Shown here: positions 57,424-64,000 of the stretch, piece after piece
Layout of the letters: each line of letters opens with the position of its first letter
Numbering within the stretch: the stretch's first letter is position 1
NCBI RefSeq assembly: GCF_013410355.1
Contig: NZ_JACCFI010000001.1
Coordinates: 2,666,001-2,730,000 of the forward strand
Direction of reading: 5' to 3'
DNA: 64,000 nt
Source: Agromyces hippuratus
GTDB lineage: Bacteria > Actinomycetota > Actinomycetes > Actinomycetales > Microbacteriaceae
Translations under genes and position numbers: made by a program
The notes under the pieces: model-generated
The model's input: the letters and a program-made list of their open reading frames with translations, nothing else
Database searches by the model: none
What the model was told of the DNA's origin: nothing

Positions 57424-59289
57424 TCAGGCGCTCTCGGTGCCCTTCAGCTCGACGCTGATCTGCTCGGCGTCGAGGTCTTCGAGGGCGGCGCTGAGCGCCG
57501 CGGCGCTGAACGTGCCGTCGTCGCGCGCATCGAGCAGGGCGTTGCGCTCGGCCTCGATCATGCGGAGGCGGAGCAGGCGCACCTGCTCGGGGTCGATCCG
57601 GCGGTCGGATGCCGCGGGGGAGACCTTGGCGGCGGCGCTCGCGTCGCCCGGGGCATCAGCGTCGCCCGGGGCATCCGTCTCGTTCGATTCATCCGACTCG
57701 CTCGAGCCCTCGGCGTTCGAGAGTTGCCAGGCGGCGCGCATGCGCTCGGCCATCGCACGCACCGCGGGGTCGTCGTCGTTCGCCATCTCGGCCATCGCGG
57801 CGGAGCGCAGCACGTGCTCGAGTTCGCGTCGCTCCGCGCGACTCTCGCCGGGGTCGCGAGCGGGCAGCAGCCGATGCACGAGCCACGGCAGCGTGCCGCC
57901 CTGCACGAGCAGGGAGCCGACCGCGACGACGAACGCGATCAGGACGAGCAGTGAGCGACTGGGGGTTTCCGACGGCAGGGTCTGCGCGGCGGCGAGCGTC
58001 ACGACGCCGCGCATTCCCGCCCACACCACGATCGTTCCCTCGCGCCAGCCGAGCGGCTGGGCGAGCAGGTAGTCGATGTCGGCGACCCGCCGCCGCCACA
58101 TCGTGCGGAATCGTTCGGTCCTCGCCGCAGAGGGTTGGGGAGCACGCCGGTCGGCCCCGAGCGAGGCCCGATGCTCGAGGTGCTTCGTCTCGATGGCGGC
58201 GCGCCCGCGCTCTCGACCGAGACCCGGCCCGCGCTCGAGGCTCGCCGCGCCTGCGGCCGCCCGGTCGGCGATGACGCCCTTGATGGTGGCGGCGCGGCTC
58301 GCCCGGCGAGAGAGTGCGGCGAGCAGCGGGGCGACGAATGCGGCGCGGATCAGCACCGTCGCCGTCAATGCGATCGCCGCGAGCCCGACGGCGAACCAGG
58401 CGCCTTCGTGGGCCGCCTCCACATCGGCGACGATCGCCGTGAGCTCGAGCCCCATCACGAGGAACACCGCGCCCTCGAGCACGAGCTCGACCGTGCGCCA
58501 GTTCTGGGCGTCCGACAGGCGATGCTGCGGGCTGAGGAAACGCGCCGCCCCGCGACCGGTGACGAGCCCCGCGACCACGGCGGCGACGAGGCCCGAAGCG
58601 CCGAGGTGCTCGGCCGGGATCGCGGCGAGGAACGGCATCGTGAACGAGATCACCGTGTTGACCGTCGGGTTGACGATGCGCGCACGCACCCGCAGGTTGA
58701 CCCAGCCGACGGCGACGCCGATGACGGCGGCGATGACGATCGAGTACACGAACGAGCCGGCGACGCCCCAGATCGAGACGGATGCCGCGGCGCCCGCGAT
58801 CGCCGCCCGCAGCAGCACCAGCGCGCTGGCGTCGTTGAGCAGGCTCTCGCCCTCGAGCATCGCGACCACTCGCGGCGAGACGCCGAGGCGTTTCACGATC
58901 GACGTCGCGACCGCGTCGGTCGGGCTCACGATCGCGCCGAGGGCGATGCCCCACGCGATGCCGAGGCCGGGGATCAGCCATGCGAACAGCAGCCCGAGCA
59001 GCACCGCGGTGATGACCACGAGCACGATCGAGAGCCCGCTGATCGCGCCGAAGTCGCGGCGGAACTCCATCGCCGGCATCGAGACCGCGGCCGAGTAGAG
59101 GAGCGGCGGCAGCACCCCAGCGAGGATCCACTCGGGGTCGATCTCGAACGACGGCACCGCCGGCAGCAGCCCAACGCCGAGGCCGACGAGCACGAGCAGC
59201 AGCGGCGCGGCGACGCCGAGCTTCGGCGCCACCGCTGTGGCGGCCGCGATGGCGAGCAGCGCGAGCACGCCCGCGAGGAGCAGGTCCAT
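57424..59289 (-). CDS. Na+/H+ antiporter, CPA1 (NhaP/YjcE) type
   Basis: A 621-residue cation/proton antiporter with about 12 membrane segments and the transport-site motif LGAIVSPTDAVATSIVKRLG. LEGESLLNDASALVLL and GMRGVVTLAAAQTLP are also characteristic. A basic cytoplasmic loop of about 80 residues sits between segments, and the C-terminal ~110 residues are a soluble acidic region with SESDESNETDAPGDADAPGD, possibly regulatory. The ATG at 59289 has CAGAAT 6 bases upstream and no Shine-Dalgarno, so is probably leaderless. Exchange of Na+ or K+ for H+ is inferred from the family. Confidence 0.9.
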   Translation of the reverse strand: MDLLLAGVLALLAIAAATAVAPKLGVAAPLLLVLVGLGVGLLPAVPSFEIDPEWILAGVLPPLLYSAAVSMPAMEFRRDFGAISGLSIVLVVITAVLLGLLFAWLIPGLGIAWGIALGAIVSPTDAVATSIVKRLGVSPRVVAMLEGESLLNDASALVLLRAAIAGAAASVSIWGVAGSFVYSIVIAAVIGVAVGWVNLRVRARIVNPTVNTVISFTMPFLAAIPAEHLGASGLVAAVVAGLVTGRGAARFLSPQHRLSDAQNWRTVELVLEGAVFLVMGLELTAIVADVEAAHEGAWFAVGLAAIALTATVLIRAAFVAPLLAALSRRASRAATIKGVIADRAAAGAASLERGPGLGRERGRAAIETKHLEHRASLGADRRAPQPSAARTERFRTMWRRRVADIDYLLAQPLGWREGTIVVWAGMRGVVTLAAAQTLPSETPSRSLLVLIAFVVAVGSLLVQGGTLPWLVHRLLPARDPGESRAERRELEHVLRSAAMAEMANDDDPAVRAMAERMRAAWQLSNAEGSSESDESNETDAPGDADAPGDASAAAKVSPAASDRRIDPEQVRLLRLRMIEAERNALLDARDDGTFSAAALSAALEDLDAEQISVELKGTESA

Positions 59290-59365
59290 GAGAGCATTCT
59301 GCCGCGACAGCGGTCGCCGCCGCTCGGGCGGAGCGGAGCGGCGTGACCCGGAGGCCCGTGGCGGC

Positions 59366-59665
59366 CTAGTGCTGCCTGCGCATCTCGCGTACCCCGAGGA
59401 CCACGAAGACGACGGCGACCACGAGGGCGATACCGGCGACGCCGAACGGCCCGATCGATCCGAGCAGGGCCGAGAAGCCGGCGCGGCGGCCCGAAGATCC
59501 GTCGGCGACCTCATCCCAGAGCGGGGTGAAGTACGCCACGGCGATCGCGAGGGCGATCGCGCCGCCGCCGAACCATCCCCACGGTGTCTCGCGCTCCTCG
59601 TCGGGCGCGGCCGATGAGTCGGACTCGGGAGCCGCGGGCGGCGCCTGCGGCTCGTTCGGGGTCAC
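59366..59665 (-). CDS. Two-span membrane protein, hypothetical
   Basis: A 99-residue protein: a disordered Pro/Ala/Ser/Glu N-terminus (TPNEPQAPPAAPESDSSAAPDEE), then GWFGGGAIALAIAVAYFTPL, a short loop with GRRAG and a second membrane segment (about 70-92), ending VREMRRQH. The GTG start overlaps the stop of the lipoprotein gene (GTGA), so the two are translated together and may act together. No family recognised. Confidence 0.7.
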   Translation of the reverse strand: MTPNEPQAPPAAPESDSSAAPDEERETPWGWFGGGAIALAIAVAYFTPLWDEVADGSSGRRAGFSALLGSIGPFGVAGIALVVAVVFVVLGVREMRRQH

Positions 59666-60192
59666 GGACGCCACAGCGCACCGCCTTCGTCGAGGTTCGA
59701 GGAACCGACGTACACCCCGGTGACGCCGTTGTCGCCGTCGGAGGAGAGCGGGAAGCATCCGGAGACCGTCTCGCCGGCCGCGAGCGCCTCGACGATCTCG
59801 GTCGGGCTGCCGCCGCTCGGGCCGTTGCACTCCTCCATGCCGGTGAACGTCGTGTCGAGGTAGTCGCCGTTCGCGAGTTCGGAGTAGATGCCCGAGAACA
59901 GGATGTTGAGGCTCGCAGGGTCGTCGACCGCGTCGCCCGTGTAGCGGAAGTCGATGTCGGCGAACCAGATCTCGTCGCCGCCGGCGTACGCCTCGGAGAT
60001 CTCCGCGGGCGCAGCTTCGAGCGAGGTCACCGAGACCTCGACCGGCAGCTTCGCCTCGCCGGCGGTGAGGTCGAAGCTCGCGGACTCGCCGATCTGCTTC
60101 GTCTCGGGTCCGGAGCTCGAGCATCCGCTGAGCATCATCGTCACCGCAGCACCGGCTGCCGCGAATGCCATCAGGGTCGGCTTGGTCGCCAT
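59662..60192 (-). CDS. Predicted lipoprotein, hypothetical
   Basis: A 176-residue exported protein with a lipobox MMLSGC (Cys about residue 24), so it is anchored outside. The mature part is a predicted beta-sandwich with ADIDFRYTGDAVDDPASLNILF, typical of DUF4352-like or telomeric-repeat-binding-like extracellular domains, and two cysteines (EECNGP, SGCFPL) that may form a disulfide. AGAGGAGA precedes the ATG at 60192. It is coupled to the small membrane protein downstream. Function unknown. Confidence 0.78.
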   Translation of the reverse strand: MATKPTLMAFAAAGAAVTMMLSGCSSSGPETKQIGESASFDLTAGEAKLPVEVSVTSLEAAPAEISEAYAGGDEIWFADIDFRYTGDAVDDPASLNILFSGIYSELANGDYLDTTFTGMEECNGPSGGSPTEIVEALAAGETVSGCFPLSSDGDNGVTGVYVGSSNLDEGGALWRP

Positions 60193-60284
60193 TCGTGTCT
60201 CTCCTCTGCACACAGCCGCGAACGCGGCGGACCCATCCTGTGGTGCGCGGAGGGTGCGTCGGGAGTTTCCCGAACGAGCCCGAA

Positions 60285-60387
60285 CGACCGGCGCGATCCG
60301 CTCAGCCGACCGGCGCGATCCGCTCAGCCGACCAGCGCGATCCGCTCAGCCGACCGGCGCTGGTCCGCTCAGCCGACCAGCGCGACG
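60285..60387. repeat. 22-bp tandem repeat overlapping the 3' end of the STAND gene
   Basis: About 4.6 copies of a 22-base unit (CGACCGGCGCGATCCGCTCA plus GC) starting at 60285, 60307, 60329, 60351 (23 bases) and 60374. Copies differ at a G/A position (CCGGCG or CCAGCG). The STAND gene stop (60369-60371) lies in the fourth copy, so the repeat is the gene's last codons duplicated past its stop. Confidence 0.85.
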
Positions 60388-62912
60388 CGTTCGCGGAGTC
60401 GCGGGGTGCGCACATGGCCGATCGATTCGAGGAGATCGAGCGCGCGTCGGGCCGCGACCCCGGCGGCAGCAGGATCGCCGGCCGACTCGAGCACCGCCGA
60501 GTGCACTGCGAGCGACCTCGCCAGTTCCAGTGGATCGCCGATGGCTTCGGCGACCGACTGCGCTGCGGTCGCCCGCCTGCCCGCGAGGCCGAACTCGCCG
60601 GTGGCGACGGCGATCTCCCCGAGCGTGTTCAGCGCGTCGGCCTCGACGAGCGGCCAACCGACCTCCCGCGCCTCGCGGAGCGCTCGCTCGCCGGCCACCG
60701 AGGCGTCGTCGAAGCGCCCGCGCGCCAGCTGCACGTGGGCGTCGAGCACGTCGAGCTCGGGCTCGACCTCGATGCCCTCCGAGCCGTCGAGCATCGCGCG
60801 ACACTGGGCGATCGTCGCCGCGGCTTCGTCGATCTCGCCGGCCGCGACCAGGATGCCGGTGCGCACGACCCGGAGGTACGACGCGGAGAAGCCCGTGGTG
60901 CCGTGCCGGATGAGTCCGTCGATGTCGGCGAGGGCCTCAGCGGTGCGTCCGATCGCCCCCCGGAACATCGCCCGATTCGAGCGGATGATCGCGAGGTTGA
61001 CCTCGTCGCCGGCCGACTCGCTGATCTGCCGAGCGTGCTCGTACCCGGATGCGGCCTCGGTCGACCTGCCGCGCAACCGCGAGAGGTCGGCGAGGTTGCC
61101 GATCGCCCGCCCCTCGGTGATGCCGTTGCCCGCCGCCGAGGCTCGTTCGCCCGCTGTGCGGTACGCCTCCTCGGCGAGGTCGTAGCGGCCGAGCATGCGA
61201 TGCACGTTGCCGATGATGTTCCAGCGACGCCCGGGCATCGCCTCGGTGCCGATGCGTTCGGCCCGGTGCAGGGCCGCGAGGGCTGCGTCGACGTCGCCGA
61301 GGCGCTCGGATGCCCGGGCGAGCAACTCGGCGATGTCGCCGCGCTCATCGGGTTCGGCCGAGGCATCCGCTCGCACCAGGAGGTCGTGCGCCTCGGCCCA
61401 GTAGCCGGCGTCGCCGAGCTGTTCGGCGAAGCGCTGCGCGAGGCGGACGAGCTCGGAGCGGAGGCCGAGCTCGTCGGCGAGCAGCGCCGCGGCATGGAGT
61501 TGACCCACCCCGACCCGGTCGAGCTGCGAGCGCTCGGCGACGACCGCCACGAAGGTCCGGCCGAACTCGCGGCGAACCGAGAGCGGATCGGTGTCGAGTG
61601 CGAGGCGCCGGGCGAAGGCTCGCACGGTGTCGTGCATGCTGATCAGCCCCGATTCGGACTCCACGAGGTGCAGCGAGGTGAGGCGGGCGATGCCCGCGCC
61701 GGGCGCGAGGTGCCCGATGATGTCGCGGTGGATCGGTGCCGAGAGCAGCCCGAGCGAGCGGAACAGCGCCATCGCGTCGTCGTCGAGGGTGGCCACCGTC
61801 GACCGGAGGAACGGGCGCACTCGCTCGTCGGCATCGCCGCTCTCGAACCGTTCGGCCACGTCGTCGAGGCTCCACCGCGGATTGTCGCGCACGAAGCGGG
61901 CGATGACGGAGAGGTCGAGTCGGATCCCTCCCGAGGCTCGCGCCAGGCGAGCGATCGCGTCGTGACCTCCGGGGGTGATGCGATCGCCGAGTTCCCGCTC
62001 GAGCGAGGCGATCGCCTGCTCGCTCGTGAGCGGCTCGACGACCAGGCGCCGTACCCGCGGCGGCGCCGAGCGGTCTGCGGACCCAGCGCGCCCGCGTTCG
62101 ATCTCGGCCTCGAGGTCGTCGAGCATCGCGCGCGACGTGACGAGGATCTGCGCGCCCGGGGTGCCGATCAGGAGCGGCGCCACGGCTGACGCCGCTGCCG
62201 CGTCCTCGAGGAGCAGCAGAGTGGGGCGGCGGGCGCACGCCTCGGCGATGCGCCGCCGGAGGATGGCGCCGCCGGCCCGGTGCTCGGTACGGGCGCCGAG
62301 CGCGCGGGCGATGCCGCGGAGCGCCTCTTCGGCGGCCACGGGTGCTTGCACGCTGTCGTAGCCGCGGAGCTCGACCCTCAGGGCGAGGTCGACCCGGCCC
62401 GCGGCGCGCTCGCCCTCGGCCAACCGCCGGGCGAGCACACTCTTGCCCACGCCCGGCAGGCCGGTGATGACGAGCACCGTGCCGGGAGCGACGGCGGGGG
62501 TCGACGGAGGAGCGTCCGACGACGCCGGAGGCACTGCACGGCCGGCGCCCAGCTCGCTCACGACGACGTGATCGCCGAGGGTGGCACCGGCCAAGCGGAG
62601 TGCGAGCCGCCGCCAGGCCTCGGCCGGACCGGCGGGCACCCCGAGCGCGAGCACGATGTCGCCGACGAGATCGGCGTCGATCCGTCTCCGGTCGGGTCGG
62701 AAGCAGTCGTAGACGGTCACCCGGCCGGGCGCGGCGCCCGACCCTCGTCGCTCGCGCAGCACAGTGACCCGCCGGGTGAGCTCGGCGAAGCTCGGTGCCC
62801 CCTGATCGAGGCGGAGCCGCCCGAGCGCGCGGGCGAACGCGGCGTAGCCGTCGAGGTCCGGCGGCGGACCGAGAGCGGCATGGGCTGCAGGGCTTCGTGA
62901 CGGTCCGTTCAC
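60369..62912 (-). CDS. STAND-type NTPase with N-terminal HTH-like region and C-terminal TPR repeats
   Basis: An 847-residue signalling NTPase. Residues about 15-105 form an HTH-like module often seen at the N-terminus of actinobacterial STAND proteins (FARALGRLRLDQGAPSFAELTRRV). The NTPase has Walker A GLPGVGKS (151-158), Walker B PTLLLLEDAAAA and sensor-like ILVTSR; a winged-helix region follows, and about 440-845 are TPRs (YDLAEEAYRTAGERA, IGNLADLSRLRGR). GAGGAACG precedes the GTG at 62912. Such proteins act as ligand-gated switches in regulation, cell death or phage defence; no effector domain or effector gene is adjacent, so regulation is the safer reading. Confidence 0.82.
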   Translation of the reverse strand: MNGPSRSPAAHAALGPPPDLDGYAAFARALGRLRLDQGAPSFAELTRRVTVLRERRGSGAAPGRVTVYDCFRPDRRRIDADLVGDIVLALGVPAGPAEAWRRLALRLAGATLGDHVVVSELGAGRAVPPASSDAPPSTPAVAPGTVLVITGLPGVGKSVLARRLAEGERAAGRVDLALRVELRGYDSVQAPVAAEEALRGIARALGARTEHRAGGAILRRRIAEACARRPTLLLLEDAAAASAVAPLLIGTPGAQILVTSRAMLDDLEAEIERGRAGSADRSAPPRVRRLVVEPLTSEQAIASLERELGDRITPGGHDAIARLARASGGIRLDLSVIARFVRDNPRWSLDDVAERFESGDADERVRPFLRSTVATLDDDAMALFRSLGLLSAPIHRDIIGHLAPGAGIARLTSLHLVESESGLISMHDTVRAFARRLALDTDPLSVRREFGRTFVAVVAERSQLDRVGVGQLHAAALLADELGLRSELVRLAQRFAEQLGDAGYWAEAHDLLVRADASAEPDERGDIAELLARASERLGDVDAALAALHRAERIGTEAMPGRRWNIIGNVHRMLGRYDLAEEAYRTAGERASAAGNGITEGRAIGNLADLSRLRGRSTEAASGYEHARQISESAGDEVNLAIIRSNRAMFRGAIGRTAEALADIDGLIRHGTTGFSASYLRVVRTGILVAAGEIDEAAATIAQCRAMLDGSEGIEVEPELDVLDAHVQLARGRFDDASVAGERALREAREVGWPLVEADALNTLGEIAVATGEFGLAGRRATAAQSVAEAIGDPLELARSLAVHSAVLESAGDPAAAGVAARRALDLLESIGHVRTPRLRERVALVG

Positions 62913-63055
62913 AGCCGTTCCTCTGCATGTTCGAGCGATCCGGGCGTCGTGCAGGTCATCGCCCGTGCGGTTCCACCACCCTATCGAGCGGGTCGCCACC
63001 GAGCTGGACTAGTGTCGGATGCCGCTGCTCCCGCCACTCGAGAACGGAATCCACC

Positions 63056-63388
63056 ATGGCCTGGCTGTTCCTCACCCTCGCGATCGTCTTCGAGGTCGCG
63101 GCCACGAGCTTCATCGGCAAGACCGAGGGCTTCACGAAGCCGTGGTGGACGGTGGGCGTGCTCGCCGCCTACGGGGTGTCGTTCGCGATGCTCGCACAGG
63201 CGGTGCGCGAGCTCGAGATCGGCATGGTCTACGCGATCTGGTCGGGTGTCGGCACCGCGGTGATCGCGACGATCGGGGTGCTGTTCCTCGGCGAGAGCCT
63301 CACGATGCCGAAGCTCTTCGGCATCGGGCTGATCATCGCCGGCGTGATCGTGCTCAACGTCTTCGCCGCGCCGGCCGCGCACGCCTGA
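63056..63388 (+). CDS. SMR family multidrug/guanidinium transporter
   Basis: A 110-residue four-span protein of the EmrE/SugE family. The membrane glutamate used for proton coupling is at residue 13 in LAIVFEVAATSFIGKTEGFT. AIWSGVGTAVIATIGVLFLGES is the classical third-fourth segment motif. It is a single gene, so either a homodimer or a half with a partner elsewhere. Substrate class (drug cation or guanidinium) is not decidable here. Divergent from the STAND gene. Confidence 0.9.
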   Translation: MAWLFLTLAIVFEVAATSFIGKTEGFTKPWWTVGVLAAYGVSFAMLAQAVRELEIGMVYAIWSGVGTAVIATIGVLFLGESLTMPKLFGIGLIIAGVIVLNVFAAPAAHA

Positions 63389-63463
63389 TCGGGCCGCCCG
63401 CCGCCGACCGACCTCCACCATGCGGTGGATCCGCTGCCCCGCGGCATCCGACAGGCTGGACGG

Positions 63464-64000
63464 ATGGACCTGGACATACTGAGCGGGGCCGCCCTCACCG
63501 GCCCCGCACTCCTCGGCGCGCTCGCGCTGCTGGCGCTCGTCGACTCGACGAGCTTCGGCACCCTGCTCATTCCGACCTGGCTGCTGCTCGCGCCCGGACG
63601 GCTGCGTCCCGGCCGCATCCTCATCTACCTCGCGACGGTGGCCGGCTTCTACCTCCTGGTCGGCGTCCTGCTGCTGACGGTCGCGGCCACCGCCATGCCC
63701 CAGCTCATGACCTTGGCCGCGACGCCCGGGTTCCTCTGGGCGCAGCTCGTCGTCGGTGCGGCACTGCTCATCGGCTCCTTCTTCATCGGAGGCAAGCGCA
63801 AGCAGACGGGTCCCGGCCGCTTCGCGCGCTGGCGCGAGCGCGCCGTGACCGACGTCGCCGACGAGCGTGGCACGCTGCTGCCGCTCATGGGCCTCGCCGT
63901 GGCGGCCGCTGCAGTCGAGGTCGCGTCGATGCTGCCCTATCTGGTCGGCATCGGGCTGCTCTCGACGTCGGAGTTCGACGCCGGCACCCGGTTCCTGGTG
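63464..64000 (+). CDS. GAP family (Sap, sulfolipid-1-addressing) membrane protein, 3' end outside window
   Basis: The frame is open for 179 codons to the right edge. The product starts MDLDILSGAALTGPALLGAL and shows at least four membrane segments; LLALVDSTSFGTLLIPTWLLLAPGR and GRILIYLATVAGFYLLVGVLL match the GAP/Sap family, linked in mycobacteria to export of glycolipids. CAGGCT lies 6 bases before the ATG, and no Shine-Dalgarno is seen. Role here unknown. Confidence 0.75.
   Translation, partial: MDLDILSGAALTGPALLGALALLALVDSTSFGTLLIPTWLLLAPGRLRPGRILIYLATVAGFYLLVGVLLLTVAATAMPQLMTLAATPGFLWAQLVVGAALLIGSFFIGGKRKQTGPGRFARWRERAVTDVADERGTLLPLMGLAVAAAAVEVASMLPYLVGIGLLSTSEFDAGTRFLV

Noticed and set aside
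60369..62912. STAND protein as part of an anti-phage (Avs-like) system
   Set aside because: No nuclease, protease or other effector domain is fused, and no known defence genes are adjacent; an HTH-like N-terminus fits regulation better.
1..64000. CRISPR arrays, insertion sequences, prophage genes
   Set aside because: No regularly spaced repeats with unique spacers, no transposase or integrase, and no phage structural genes were found.
1..64000. Enriched CGGATGC word as a strand-biased KOPS or Chi motif
   Set aside because: Orientation is nearly balanced in this oriC-proximal window, whereas polar motifs are strongly skewed.

Overview
The window is a high-GC actinobacterial chromosome segment, most probably from a member of the Microbacteriaceae such as Agromyces or a close relative (inference from gene order, codon use and protein style; no taxonomic marker such as 16S is present). 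Nearly every codon ends in G or C. Many genes are chained by 4-base ATGA or GTGA overlaps, and many others appear to be transcribed without a leader.

Positions 1-15,000 carry the conserved actinobacterial cell-division and cell-wall block that usually lies close to oriC. It runs: partial rhomboid protease, crgA, class E sortase, a small membrane protein, a glutamine amidotransferase (trpG/pabA), then on the minus strand the seven-gene operon fhaA-fhaB-pstP-rodA-pbpA-pknA-pknB. The operon encodes two Ser/Thr kinases with extracellular sensor domains, their phosphatase, two FHA phosphopeptide readers and a SEDS/PBP peptidoglycan synthase pair. A DnaA-box cluster lies between the rhomboid gene and crgA, and the last ~79 codons of pbpA have strikingly atypical synonymous codon use. 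A GH65 disaccharide phosphorylase and a beta-phosphoglucomutase follow as a coupled pair.

Positions 15,300-36,200 are mixed housekeeping and accessory genes: tRNA-Leu(CAG), an NTF2-like protein, an ECF sigma factor just downstream of a membrane-anchored GH5 enzyme, a pentapeptide-repeat protein, a YbaK-type deacylase, an S41 protease, a TetR-controlled pair of short-chain dehydrogenases, a second (secreted) GH5 endoglycoceramidase-like enzyme, a DUF2871 membrane protein, an AlkA-type DNA glycosylase, an HxlR regulator divergent from an unusual luciferase-like/berberine-bridge flavoenzyme fusion, a cupin, a PfkB kinase, a phospholipase-D-like protein and a BadF-type sugar kinase.

Positions 36,200-53,700 look like a carbohydrate-utilisation locus: PLP decarboxylase, arylsulfatase with an SD-masking leader hairpin and upstream ORF, enolase-superfamily sugar-acid dehydratase, IclR regulator, an ABC sugar importer lacking its ATPase, a CE7-type esterase, a 1341-residue Tat-exported protein of unknown activity, then an SDR, a DHDPS-family aldolase and an SMP-30 lactonase. 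The enzyme set fits oxidative, non-phosphorylative catabolism of a decorated (acetylated and/or sulfated) sugar; the substrate cannot be read from the sequence.

Positions 53,700-64,000 hold an operon of a degenerate ABC-type ATPase, a YhgE/Pip membrane protein and a TetR regulator behind a promoter with a perfect palindromic operator. They are followed by a CPA1 antiporter, a lipoprotein pair, a STAND NTPase with TPRs whose 3' end runs into a 22-bp tandem repeat, an SMR transporter and the start of a GAP-family membrane protein.
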